Source: JANYHF01 sp963732765 (lineage in GTDB: Bacteria; Pseudomonadota; Alphaproteobacteria; Rhizobiales; Hyphomicrobiaceae). From it: DNA of 64,000 nucleotides. The notes beneath the pieces are model-generated. The model did not search any database. It saw nothing but the letters and a program-made list of their open reading frames with translations, and was not told the origin of the DNA. Below, piece by piece: positions 16,020 through 24,450 of this stretch. The position numbers were made by a program, and so were the translations under genes. Within the stretch, counting starts at the first letter, position 1. Every line of letters begins with the position of its first letter. Where the stretch lies: assembly GCA_963732765.1 (NCBI GenBank), contig CAVTAS010000010.1:1086040-1150039 (forward strand). Direction: 5' to 3'.

Positions 16020-18170
16020 ATGGCCGAGCGTTCGTTTGCCCGTGAGGTCCAGGACCTCAAGCTCGGCGAAGGCGACGAGTTCCGCGGCGAGGGCATCCTG
16101 GCCATCACCAAGGCGCTGCTGCAATCGGGTGTCGGCTATGTCGCCGGATACCAGGGTGCGCCGATCTCGCATCTGATGGACGTGCTGGCCGACGCGCAGG
16201 ACATCCTGGGCGAACTCGACGTGCGCTTCGAAGCCAGCGCCTCGGAAGCCGCCGCAGCAGCCACATTGTCCGCCTCAGTCATGTATCCGATCCGTGGGGC
16301 GGTGACCTTCAAGGCGACGGTGGGCACCAATGTGGCGTCCGACGCTTTGGCCAACCTCGCCTCCGGTGGCGTGACGGGCGGCGCCTTGATCATCGTCGGG
16401 GAAGACTATGGCGAGGGCTCCTCGATCATGCAGGAGCGCAGCCACGCCTTCGCGATGAAATCGCAGATGTGGCTGCTTGATCCGCGACCTAATCTGCCCT
16501 CGATCGTGGATGCGGTCGAGAAAGGGTTCGAGCTGTCGGAAGCCTCCAACACGCCGGTCATGCTGGAAGTGCGCATCCGCTGTTGCCACGTGCACGGAAG
16601 TTTTAAGACCAAGACCAACAAGCGCCCGCCCTACACGCTGCGTCAGGCGCTGGAGAACCCGAAGCGCGATACCTCCCGCATTGTTCTTCCGCCGGCCTCC
16701 TATCTGCACGAGCGCGAGAAGGTCGAGAAACGCTGGCCGGCGGCGGTGAAGTACATCAAGGACAACAAACTCAACGAGGTGTTCGCCGGCGACCTTGCCA
16801 AGGTTGGCATCATCCTGCAGGGCGGCATGTACAATGGCGTGATCCGCGCGTTGCAGGGGTTGGGCCTCGCTGACATCTGGGGCAATAGCCGCGTGCCGCT
16901 GTACGTGTTGAACGTCACCTATCCCCTGATCGACGACGAGGTGACGGCCTTCTGCGCCGGCAAGGAGGCTGTACTGATCGTCGAGGAGGGCCAGCCCGAA
17001 TACATCGAAATGGCCGTCAATACGATACTGCGCCGCGCCGACATCCAGACCAAGCTGGCGGGCAAGGGCACGCTGCCGATGGCCGGCGAATACACCGGCG
17101 CGGTAATGGCCAAGGGCATCACAGCGTTTCTGACGAAGTTCGCTTCCGATGCGTTGCCGGATCATCTGCGCGCGCCCAATCAGCCCTCGATCCTGGAGAG
17201 TGATGCCGTGAAGGGCCTCGCCACGGTGGTGCCGCCGCGCCCGCCGAGCTTTTGCGTCGGCTGCCCCGAGCGTCCCATCTTCTCGGCCATGAAGCTGGTC
17301 GAGCAGGAGCTTGGCCCGCATCACGTCTCGGCCGATATCGGCTGCCACCTGTTCTCGATCAACGCCCCCTTCAACATCGGCGCCACCACCATGGGCTACG
17401 GCCTGGGCACCGCGTCCGCCGCCGCCTTCAACGTGCCGGCTGCCAAGCGCCCGATCTCGATCATGGGCGACGGCGGTTTCTGGCATAACGGCCTGACCAG
17501 CGGCATCGGCAACGCCGTGTTCAACAAGTCCGACGGCGTCACCATCATCGTCGACAACTACTATTCGGCGGCCACGGGTGGCCAGGACATCCTGTCCTCG
17601 CGCGCCAGCAACAGGAGCCGCTCCACCAAGCACCCGATCACGCGCGCGGTCGAAGGCATCGGGGTCGGCTGGGTGCGCCAGATTGATCGGACCTACGACG
17701 TCGCCAAGATGCAGGCCACCTTGCGCGAGGCCCTGACCACCAAGGTCAAGGGCCCGAAAGTGATCGTCGCCTCGTCGGAATGCATGCTGAACAAGCAGCG
17801 GCGCGAAAAGCCGCTGCTGGCCAAGGCGGTCAAGGACGGCCAACGCGTGGTGCGCCAGCGCTTCGGCGTCGACGAAGACGTGTGCACGGGCGATCACGCC
17901 TGCATTCGCCTCTCGGGCTGCCCATCGCTGAGCGTGAAGCCGTCCGACGATCCGCTCCAGGACGATCCCGTGGTGGCGATCGACAACTCCTGCGTCGGCT
18001 GCGGCACCTGCGGCGATGTCGCCGAAGCCGCGGTGCTGTGCCCGAGCTTTTACCGCGCGGATATCATCCAGAACCCGAACGGGTGGGACCGGTTTTTGGC
18101 GCGGGTACGGAGTAGAGTCATCGGTACGCTGCAGCGCCGTCGGGAAGCGGTACGGCCGAGCCTGGCATGA
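16020..18170 (+). CDS. iorA: Indolepyruvate ferredoxin oxidoreductase alpha subunit-like
   Basis: 716 aa, a TPP-dependent 2-oxoacid:ferredoxin oxidoreductase that decarboxylates aryl pyruvates (indolepyruvate, phenylpyruvate) to acyl-CoA. The N-terminal pyrimidine-binding domain has GYVAGYQGAPISHLMDVL and FEASASEAAAAATLSASV; the TPP domain has the MGDGGFWHNGLTSGIGNAV segment with the following VDNYYSAATGG. The C-terminus carries ferredoxin-like Cys clusters (CTGDHACIRLSGCP and CVGCGTCGDVAEAAVLCP), enough for two 4Fe-4S clusters. The frame is intact, in contrast to its partner gene iorB downstream. Confidence 0.9.
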   Translation: MAERSFAREVQDLKLGEGDEFRGEGILAITKALLQSGVGYVAGYQGAPISHLMDVLADAQDILGELDVRFEASASEAAAAATLSASVMYPIRGAVTFKATVGTNVASDALANLASGGVTGGALIIVGEDYGEGSSIMQERSHAFAMKSQMWLLDPRPNLPSIVDAVEKGFELSEASNTPVMLEVRIRCCHVHGSFKTKTNKRPPYTLRQALENPKRDTSRIVLPPASYLHEREKVEKRWPAAVKYIKDNKLNEVFAGDLAKVGIILQGGMYNGVIRALQGLGLADIWGNSRVPLYVLNVTYPLIDDEVTAFCAGKEAVLIVEEGQPEYIEMAVNTILRRADIQTKLAGKGTLPMAGEYTGAVMAKGITAFLTKFASDALPDHLRAPNQPSILESDAVKGLATVVPPRPPSFCVGCPERPIFSAMKLVEQELGPHHVSADIGCHLFSINAPFNIGATTMGYGLGTASAAAFNVPAAKRPISIMGDGGFWHNGLTSGIGNAVFNKSDGVTIIVDNYYSAATGGQDILSSRASNRSRSTKHPITRAVEGIGVGWVRQIDRTYDVAKMQATLREALTTKVKGPKVIVASSECMLNKQRREKPLLAKAVKDGQRVVRQRFGVDEDVCTGDHACIRLSGCPSLSVKPSDDPLQDDPVVAIDNSCVGCGTCGDVAEAAVLCPSFYRADIIQNPNGWDRFLARVRSRVIGTLQRRREAVRPSLA

Positions 18171-18264
18171 CAGTGTATCTAACAATGCTCACCCCATGAC
18201 CAGCCAATCGGCTGCATTGCCTTCCTCCATGGAGACCTCTGCAGAGAACCCGAACACACCCATA

Positions 18265-18413
18265 TCGTCATACTCGCGTAGGCGGGTATCCATGCATGTC
18301 AAAGTTTGGCACAACATGAGCACCACGGACGTTTTAGATACGGCTTGCGCTTTTCATCGGCTCCTGAAACTGCCATCGGCTTGCATGGATCCCCGCCTAC
18401 GCGGGTATGACGA
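18265..18413. repeat. 32-base inverted repeat between iorA and iorB
   Basis: Arms 18265-18296 and 18382-18413, 32 bases with two mismatches, containing CGCGTAGGCGGGTATCCATG-type sequence. Arms of the form GTCATACCCGCGTAGGCGGG are a widespread proteobacterial intergenic repeat. The 85-base centre has no gene I can see. It splits what should be a two-gene operon. Confidence 0.8.
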
Positions 18414-18512
18414 GACTTGTGCTGCCACTCGCAACTGTTCAGAGGTCTCCTATGGAAGAAGGGCAGTGTCCGGCCCATTCGTCCTTCATTCCACGACGAC
18501 CCCGGTGTCATT

Positions 18513-20067
18513 GTGACCGACCCCCGCCCCATCTCCCTCTCCGTGCACGCCATGGGCGGCCAGGGCGGCGGGGTGCTGATCGACTGGATCGTGGCGCTGG
18601 CCGAGGCGCAGGACTACGTCGCCCAGGCTACTTCGGTCGCGGGCGTCGCCCAGCGCACGGGCGCGACGCTCTACTATGTGGAACTGCTGGCCCCGCCGGC
18701 TGAGGGCTGGCAAGATCGCCGCCCCGTACTCGCGCTCATGCCCGCGCCCAGGCGAAGTCGACATCGTGATCGGCGCGGAATTCATGGAAGCCGGGCGCGC
18801 CATCCAGCGCGGGCTGGTGACGCCCGATCGCACCACGCTGATCGCCTCGTCGCACCGTGCGCTGGCCGTCTCGGAAAAATCCGTCCCGGCGACGGCATGG
18901 CCGATGCCAGCAAGGTCTATGCGGCGGCCAGCGTTGCGGCCAAACAGTGGATCGCGTTCGACATGGCCGAGCTGGCCGAACGCTCCGGCAGCGTCATATC
19001 GGCGGTGCTGTTCGGCGCGCTGGCGGGATCCGGCGCGTTGCCGTTTGCGCGCGAGGCGTTCGAGGCGACCATCCGTGCGGGCGGGATCGGCGTGGAGCCC
19101 TCGCTGCAGGCGTTCGGCCTCGGCTTCGATGCGGCGAGCCGGCAGCGAGCCGGGGGCAAAGCGCGGCGCCGGCCCTGCCCGCCAAACCCGAAAAGCGCCT
19201 GCCGCCGCTGGAGCCGATGGGATGGGCGCCGTTCGACGGCTGGTCGCACGCGCCCGGGGCGCCTTTGCCGAGCCACTGCATGGCATGGTGGCCGCCGGGC
19301 TGCGCCGCACCGTAGATTTTCAGGATGCAGACATATGGCGCCCAGTATCTCGACCGGCTGGAGCGGCTGAGCCAAGTACGACGATGCCGCCCGCAGACTG
19401 GCGCCTGACACTGTCGGCCGCCAAGCACCTCGCCCGCGCCATGGCCTACGACGATGTGATGCGCGTGGCCGACCTGAAGACCCGCAGCACGCGCATCACC
19501 GCGTGTCCGCGCCGAAGTCGCCGCCAAGCCGGATCAGATCCTGACCACCACCGAGTTCATGCACCCGCGCATCGAAGAGCTGGCCGGCGCGCTGCCAAAA
19601 TCGCTCGGCCTGCGGATCGAAAACTCGCCGGCGCTGCGCTGGCTGCTCAGCCCCTTCGTCAACCGGCCACGCCGTGTCCAAACCGGCACCATCCGCTGGT
19701 TCGTGCCGCTCTATCTGATCGGCGGCCTGCGAAGTCCTGGCGGCGCGGCTCGCTGCGCCACGCCCGCGAGGATGCCCATATCGAAGCCTGGCTGAACAAG
19801 GTCGCGACCGCCGCGCCCATGGACTATGCGCTCGCCGTCGAACTCATCGAATGCCGCCGCCTCATCAAGGGCTATGGCGACACGCATGCGCGCGGTGCCT
19901 CGAAATACGACAAGGTGGTTGTCAGCCGCCGACCGGCTGGCCGGCCGCCACGATGCCGCCGACTGGTTGCGCCGCTTGCGCATCGCCGCCCTGGCCGACG
20001 AGGACGGCGTCGACGCTGGCCGATACGCTCAAGACCATCGATTGCATTTCTGGCCGACGCCACTTAG
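18513..20067 (+). pseudogene. iorB: Indolepyruvate oxidoreductase beta subunit, frame broken many times
   Basis: Conserved IorB-like sequence reads through in pieces over the three frames: SVHAMGGQGGGVLIDWIVAL near 18535, PGEVDIVIGAEFMEAGRAIQ near 18750, GSVISAVLFGALAGSGALPF near 19000, LTTTEFMHPRIEELAGALPK near 19550, AHIEAWLNKVATAAPMDYAL near 19780 and the terminal FLADAT at 20067. At least seven single-base shifts are needed (about 18748, 18890, 19150, 19270, 19345, 19500, 19735, 19925, 20040). Substitution-type stops are not needed to explain it, so sequencing error is as likely as a pseudogene. The subunit would bind the gamma-type domain that completes the oxidoreductase. Start is a GTG at 18513. 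Confidence 0.75.
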
Positions 20068-20137
20068 GTCATTGACCGGAGGCCCACGGCTCTGTTTCTG
20101 TTGTCGCCAATCAATGAGACCATCCGGAGGATCGACT

Positions 20138-20908
20138 ATGCTCATGGACTTCGCCGCCGCCATCGCAGCAGGCAAAATCCGCGTCATCGACCTGACGCAG
20201 ACGCTGCGCGCCTCCACGCCGGTCATCCAGCTGCCGCCGCCGTTCGCGCAGTCGAGCCCATTCTCGGCCAGCGTCATCTCCAAGTACGACGAGCGCGGCC
20301 CGGCCTGGTACTGGAACAACCTCGCCATGGGCGAGCACACCGGCACGCATTTCGATGCGCCGATCCACTGGGTCACCGGCAAGGACAACACGGCGGGCGC
20401 GACCGACACCATCGCGGTCGAGCGCTTCATCGCGCCGGCCTGCGTCATCGACTGCTCGAAGGAGAGCGCTGCGAACGAGAAGTTCCTGCTCGAGCCAGCC
20501 CACATCAAGGCGTGGGAGGCCAAGAACGGCCGCATCCCGAAGGGCGCCTGGGTGCTGATGCGCACCGATTGGTCCAAGCGCACGGATCCGGCGAAATTCC
20601 TCAACGCCAAGGCGGACGGCCCACACGTCCCCGGCCCGAGCGCGGCGGCGGTGACGTTCCTGGTCAAGGAGCGCGACGTCAACGGTTTTGGCGTGGAGGC
20701 CGTCGGCACCGATGCCGGCCAGGCCTTCGCGTTCGAGCCGGCATTTCCAGCCCATCACCTGATGCACGGCAACAACAAGTTCGGGCTGGCCAGCCTGACC
20801 AATCTGGATCAGCTGCCGCCGACAGGAGCGGTACTGATCACCGCGCCGCTGAAGATCGAGAACGGATCGGGCAGCCCGTTGCGCGTGCTGGCGCTGGTCG
20901 GGGCGTAA
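20138..20908 (+). CDS. Cyclase family (kynurenine formamidase-like) metal-dependent hydrolase
   Basis: 256 aa. The ATG at 20138 follows a GGAGG Shine-Dalgarno by 7 bases; the longer upstream frame is the tail of iorB. The key motif GEHTGTHFDAPIHWV (HxGTHxDxPxH) at about residues 69-83 supplies the metal ligands of the PF04199 cyclase/amidohydrolase fold, and AGQAFAFEPAFPAHHLM holds the second conserved His pair. Relatives include kynurenine formamidase and isatin hydrolase. Its place right after iorAB suggests aromatic or indole compound breakdown, but this is context only. Confidence 0.85.
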   Translation: MLMDFAAAIAAGKIRVIDLTQTLRASTPVIQLPPPFAQSSPFSASVISKYDERGPAWYWNNLAMGEHTGTHFDAPIHWVTGKDNTAGATDTIAVERFIAPACVIDCSKESAANEKFLLEPAHIKAWEAKNGRIPKGAWVLMRTDWSKRTDPAKFLNAKADGPHVPGPSAAAVTFLVKERDVNGFGVEAVGTDAGQAFAFEPAFPAHHLMHGNNKFGLASLTNLDQLPPTGAVLITAPLKIENGSGSPLRVLALVGA

Positions 20909-20922
20909 ACGGACGGTCCGTG

Positions 20923-20952
20923 TGTAGGGGCGAGACAAGTCTCGCCCCTACA
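20923..20952. repeat. Perfect palindrome between convergent genes
   Basis: 14-base arms TGTAGGGGCGAGAC (20923-20936) and complement (20939-20952) with a 2-base centre. It lies between the converging cyclase and GST genes and could act as a bidirectional terminator. It shares GTAGGGGCG with the larger element at 37322-37391, so it is also REP-like. Confidence 0.75.
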
Positions 20953-20972
20953 CCTATTGATCTGCGCCCATA

Positions 20973-21680
20973 TCACGCCGGCCGCTTCGGGATCTCCAGC
21001 CCGCGCTGTACCGCCGGACGGGCGAGCGCACGTTCCTGCCAAGCGGGTACGTGTTTCAGCTTGGCATACTCCATGATTTCGCCGGCGCCGTAGAAGCCGA
21101 CCAGATTGCGCACCCAGCCGATCAGCGCGATGTCGGCGATGGTGAAATCGTCGCCCATCATCCACTGGCGGCCTGCAAGGCGGGTTTCGAGCACGCCGAG
21201 CAGCCGCTTGCTTTCGTCGCGGTAGCGCTCGAAGGGCCGCTTGTCGGCGATGTCCTTGCCCGCGAACTTGAAGAAATAGCCCAGTTGGCCGAACATCGGG
21301 CCGACCGCGGCCATCTGGAAGAACACCCACTGGATGGTCTCGATACGCCGCACCGGATCGGCTGGCAGCAGCTTGCCGGTTTTCTCGGCCAGATAGAGCA
21401 GGATCGCGCCGGACTCGAACAGGCCGATTGGCTGGCCGCCGGGCCCATCTGGGTCGATGATCACCGGGATCTTGCCGTTCGGGTTCAGCTGAAGATAGGG
21501 CGGCGTCCAGGTCTCGTTTTTCATGATGTCGATGTAATGCGCCTCATACGCAAGACCAAGCTCCTCAAGCGCGATAGACACCTTCACGCCGTTCGGGGTC
21601 GGCGTGGAGTAGAGCTGGATGCGCTCGGGATGCACGGCAGGCCAGCGGGTCGCGATGGGGAAGCTGGAGAGATCGGGCAT
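20973..21680 (-). CDS. Glutathione S-transferase family protein (YfcG/Nu-like)
   Basis: 235 aa from the ATG at 21678-21680; a longer frame upstream overlaps the DUF983 gene and is unlikely. The N-terminal thioredoxin-like half has YSTPTPNGVKVSIALEELGL, NPNGKIPVIID and LFESGAILLYLAEKTGKLLP (glutathione-binding Glu-Ser). The C-terminal half is all helical with MMGDDFTIADIALIGWV (N-capping box). The TPNG motif is typical of YfcG-like Nu-class enzymes with disulfide reductase activity. Confidence 0.9.
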   Translation of the reverse strand: MPDLSSFPIATRWPAVHPERIQLYSTPTPNGVKVSIALEELGLAYEAHYIDIMKNETWTPPYLQLNPNGKIPVIIDPDGPGGQPIGLFESGAILLYLAEKTGKLLPADPVRRIETIQWVFFQMAAVGPMFGQLGYFFKFAGKDIADKRPFERYRDESKRLLGVLETRLAGRQWMMGDDFTIADIALIGWVRNLVGFYGAGEIMEYAKLKHVPAWQERALARPAVQRGLEIPKRPA

Positions 21681-21774
21681 GATGTTCCTTGAGAGTTGTC
21701 CGGAAGGTCCGACAATTGCGCCATAGTGTTGCAGGACGCTTGACCCCTGCCAAGCCAAGGCCGACATCACTGCC

Positions 21775-22245
21775 ATGCCAATGAAACACACCGCTACGAG
21801 CTCCGCACCTGCCCAGTCGGCCAACGACCGGCCGCTGCTCCAAGCCATGACGCGCGGCGCCGCCGGACGCTGCCCCGCTTGCGGGGTCGGCGCGCTGTTC
21901 CCAGCCTATCTGAAGGTCAACGACCGCTGCCCCTCGTGCAGCGAAGAGTTGCATCATCACCGCGCCGACGATGCACCGCCCTATTTCGTGATCATGATCG
22001 CGGGCCACATCGTGGTCGGCGCGGCGCTGAGCGTCGAAGTCGCCTATGGCCCGCCGATGTGGATGCAGATGGTGGGTTGGCCGCTGCTTGCCATCGCGCT
22101 CTGTCTGCTGCTGCTGCCGCCAGTGAAGGGCGCGCTGATCGGCTTGCAATGGGCGTTTCGCATGCATGGCTTCGATCCCGCCACGCGCAAGACCGGCATC
22201 GCCGGCATCGACTTCGATCCGATCTATCCGAGCAATGACCGTTAG
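21775..22245 (+). CDS. DUF983 zinc-ribbon membrane protein
   Basis: 156 aa. RCPACGVGALFPAYLKVNDRCPSCSEEL is a four-Cys zinc ribbon, followed by DDAPPYFVIMIAGHIVVG and two membrane helices, then the conserved LQWAFRMHGFD. This is the usual DUF983 layout; the molecular function is not known. Its end overlaps the NUDIX gene start by 11 bases, so the two are coupled. Confidence 0.9.
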   Translation: MPMKHTATSSAPAQSANDRPLLQAMTRGAAGRCPACGVGALFPAYLKVNDRCPSCSEELHHHRADDAPPYFVIMIAGHIVVGAALSVEVAYGPPMWMQMVGWPLLAIALCLLLLPPVKGALIGLQWAFRMHGFDPATRKTGIAGIDFDPIYPSNDR

Positions 22246-22930
22246 GCCCGTCACCCCGCGCGATGCCGCCAGCCTGGTGATCGTCCGCCAGCGGACCACC
22301 GGGCCGGAGGTTCTGCTGGGCAAGCGCCGCAGCACGCAGGCGTTCGCGCCGGGCACCTTCGTGTTCCCCGGCGGCAGCCTGGATGAGGCAGATCATGCGC
22401 TCGACCATGACGAGCTTCTGGCTGACCACCACCGTGCGCCGCTCATGGCCGAGCAACCGGGCCATCGACCTGAGTCGTTCGCCTTGGCCGCCTTGCGCGA
22501 AACCTTCGAGGAAGCCGGGCTGATTTTCGGCCGCGCCCACGCCAGCCCCCAACCCGACGCTCCAGGCGGCTGGCCCGCCTATTTCGCCACCGGTTTTGCG
22601 CCCAGCCTGGCCCCCCTCTCCTTCATCGCCCGCGCCATCACCCCGCCGGGCCGGGCGCGCCGCTTCGACGCCCGCTTCTTTCTGGTTTCGGCCGAAGCCA
22701 TCGCCCTCGATACCGGAGCCACCGACGGTGAGTTCGAGCAGCTGATCTGGCTGCCGTTCGCCGAGGCGGACACGCACAATCTGCACAGCATGACCCGCAT
22801 CGTGGTGGAGGAAGCGGCGGCGTTCCTGGCGCTGGACGAGCCGGCGCGGCGCAGCACGCCGGTGCCGTTCTTCTTCGAAGACGAGGCGGGATGGCGGCGT
22901 GCGGAGTTGGGGCGCAAAAAAAGGGATTAG
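22235..22930 (+). CDS. NUDIX hydrolase
   Basis: 231 aa. The Nudix region reads FVFPGGSLDEADHAL then ALAALRETFEEAGLIFGRA, fitting the GX5EX7REUXEEXGU pattern with an insertion between the Gly and the REXXEEXG part, as in the NUDT19/CoA-type hydrolases. It probably hydrolyses a nucleoside-diphosphate-linked substrate. It is translationally coupled to the DUF983 gene and followed by heptamer repeats. Confidence 0.87.
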   Translation: MTVRPVTPRDAASLVIVRQRTTGPEVLLGKRRSTQAFAPGTFVFPGGSLDEADHALDHDELLADHHRAPLMAEQPGHRPESFALAALRETFEEAGLIFGRAHASPQPDAPGGWPAYFATGFAPSLAPLSFIARAITPPGRARRFDARFFLVSAEAIALDTGATDGEFEQLIWLPFAEADTHNLHSMTRIVVEEAAAFLALDEPARRSTPVPFFFEDEAGWRRAELGRKKRD

Positions 22931-23040
22931 GGATTGGGGATTAGGGATTGGTAAGGTGGGAGTCCGGCCACGGGGGCTTTGCCACTTCTTAGTCCCTAAT
23001 CCCTAATCCCTAATCCCTAATCCCTAATCCCTAATCCCCC
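22927..23040. repeat. CCCTAAT heptamer tandem repeat with inverted partner
   Basis: 22993-23035 holds six exact CCCTAAT units ending in CCCCC; 22927-22950 holds three to four ATTAGGG-type units in the opposite sense, so the two can pair as a stem around a 40-base centre. The C-rich tract runs up to the base before the pncB ATG at 23042. The G-rich strand could form a quadruplex. A second short tract of the same motif is at 31737-31771. Confidence 0.9.
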
Positions 23041-23041
23041 C

Positions 23042-24337
23042 ATGATCGACATCGCCACCCGCGTCTACAATCACACCTGGAAGATCGATCCGATCGTGCG
23101 CTCGGTACTCGATACCGATTTCTACAAGCTGTTGATGGCGCAGACGATATTCAAGCGTCACCCGAATGTCGCGGTGACCTTCGCGATCAAGAACCGCACC
23201 GCCGACCTCAAGCTCAGCGACGCCATCGATATCGGCGAACTGCGCGAGCAGCTCGATCATGTGCGCAGCCTCAGCCTGTCGCGGGGCGAATCGACCTGGC
23301 TGCGCGGCAACAGTTTTTACGGCAAGCGGCAGATGTTCGGCGCCGATTTCCTGGCCTTTCTGGAGACCTACCGCTTTCCCGACTACCACCTCGACCGCGA
23401 TGCCACTGGAGATATCCGCCTCACCTTCGAGGGGCGCTGGATCGAGACCACCTTGTGGGAAATCCCGGCGCTGTCGATCCTCAGCGAGCTGCGCTCACGG
23501 GCGGTGCTGAAGGGCATGGGCAAGTTCGAGCTGCAGGTGTTTTACGCCCGCGCCATGACGCGCACCTGGGACAAGATCCTGCGGCTTAACAAGCTGAAGG
23601 GCACGCGCATTGCCGATTTCGGCACCCGCCGCCGTCACGGCTTTTTGTGGCAGGACTGGTGCGTGCAGGCCATGGGCGAAGGATTGGGTGACGCCTTTTC
23701 CGGCACCAGCAATTGTCTCATCGCCATGCGCCGCGAGGTCGAAGCCGTCGGCACCAACGCGCACGAGCTGCCGATGGTCTATGCGGCGCTGGCCACCGAC
23801 GATACCGCACTCAGGGCCGCGCCCTATCAGGTGCTGGCCGACTGGCAGCAGGACTACGACGGCAACCTGCGCATCGTGCTGGCCGATACCTTTGGATCGA
23901 CCGAATTCCTGAAAAACGCTCCGGACTGGGTGGATCGCTGGACCGGCATCCGGATCGATAGCGGCGATCCGTTCGAGAAGGGCGAGGAGGCGATCGCCTG
24001 GTGGGGGGCGCGCGGCCAGGACCCCAGGGACAAGCTGATCATCTTTTCCGATGGCCTCGATGTAGAGCGCATGGAGGCGCTGCACGCCCGCTTTTCCGGG
24101 CGGGTGCGGCTGGGCTTTGGCTGGGGCACGCTGCTCACCAACGACTTCCGCGGCCTCGCCCCCGGGCGCGGCACCGATCCCGTCAGCCTGGTGTGCAAGG
24201 TCTGGTCCGCCGATGGCCGGCCGGCGGTGAAACTGTCGGACAATCCGTCCAAGGCGACTGGTCCGAGCACCGAGATCGCACGCTACAAGCGGGTGTTCCA
24301 TACCGAGGCGCAGAAGGCGCTGCCGGTGACGGTGTAG
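23042..24337 (+). CDS. pncB: Nicotinate phosphoribosyltransferase
   Basis: 431 aa, full length. It makes nicotinate mononucleotide from nicotinate and PRPP for NAD salvage. Family segments: LDTDFYKLLMAQTIFKRHPN near residue 22, RIADFGTRRRHGFLWQDW at about 196-213, GTSNCLIAMRREVEAVGTNA, and IRIDSGDPFEKGEEAIAWW with IIFSDGLDVERM. The family-typical N-terminus (MIDIATRVYNHTWKIDP) supports the ATG at 23042, but no Shine-Dalgarno is visible because the heptamer repeat abuts the start. Confidence 0.95.
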   Translation: MIDIATRVYNHTWKIDPIVRSVLDTDFYKLLMAQTIFKRHPNVAVTFAIKNRTADLKLSDAIDIGELREQLDHVRSLSLSRGESTWLRGNSFYGKRQMFGADFLAFLETYRFPDYHLDRDATGDIRLTFEGRWIETTLWEIPALSILSELRSRAVLKGMGKFELQVFYARAMTRTWDKILRLNKLKGTRIADFGTRRRHGFLWQDWCVQAMGEGLGDAFSGTSNCLIAMRREVEAVGTNAHELPMVYAALATDDTALRAAPYQVLADWQQDYDGNLRIVLADTFGSTEFLKNAPDWVDRWTGIRIDSGDPFEKGEEAIAWWGARGQDPRDKLIIFSDGLDVERMEALHARFSGRVRLGFGWGTLLTNDFRGLAPGRGTDPVSLVCKVWSADGRPAVKLSDNPSKATGPSTEIARYKRVFHTEAQKALPVTV

Positions 24338-24355
24338 CAAGTTAAACGGGGAAGT

Positions 24356-24443
24356 TAAACGGGGACAGTTTACTTATATCGCGCTGAAGACTCTTGGTCG
24401 TTGCGGTGGCAGTGACGCGATATAAGTAAACTGTCCCCGTTTA
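24356..24443. repeat. REP-like palindrome, GGGGACAG type, copy 1
   Basis: Perfect 28-base arms (24356-24383 and 24416-24443) around a 32-base centre. The outer part is TAAACGGGGACAGTTTAC. A short direct duplication of GTTAAACGGGGA precedes it at 24341-24352. The motif also forms the outer part of the element at 26028-26113, on the other side of porin 1. Sequences of this kind are associated with REP-associated tyrosine transposases elsewhere; no such gene is in this window. Confidence 0.85.
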
Positions 24444-24450
24444 GCTTCGG

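Noticed and set aside
16275..18185. Long minus-strand frame (636 codons) over iorA
   Set aside because: Shadow of iorA; iorA on the plus strand has all the family motifs.
22927..23040. CRISPR array
   Set aside because: The repeat unit is a contiguous 7-base tandem with no spacers, and no cas genes are in the window.
22927..23040. True telomere or linear replicon end
   Set aside because: The tract is only six units, internal, and flanked by ordinary genes on both sides.
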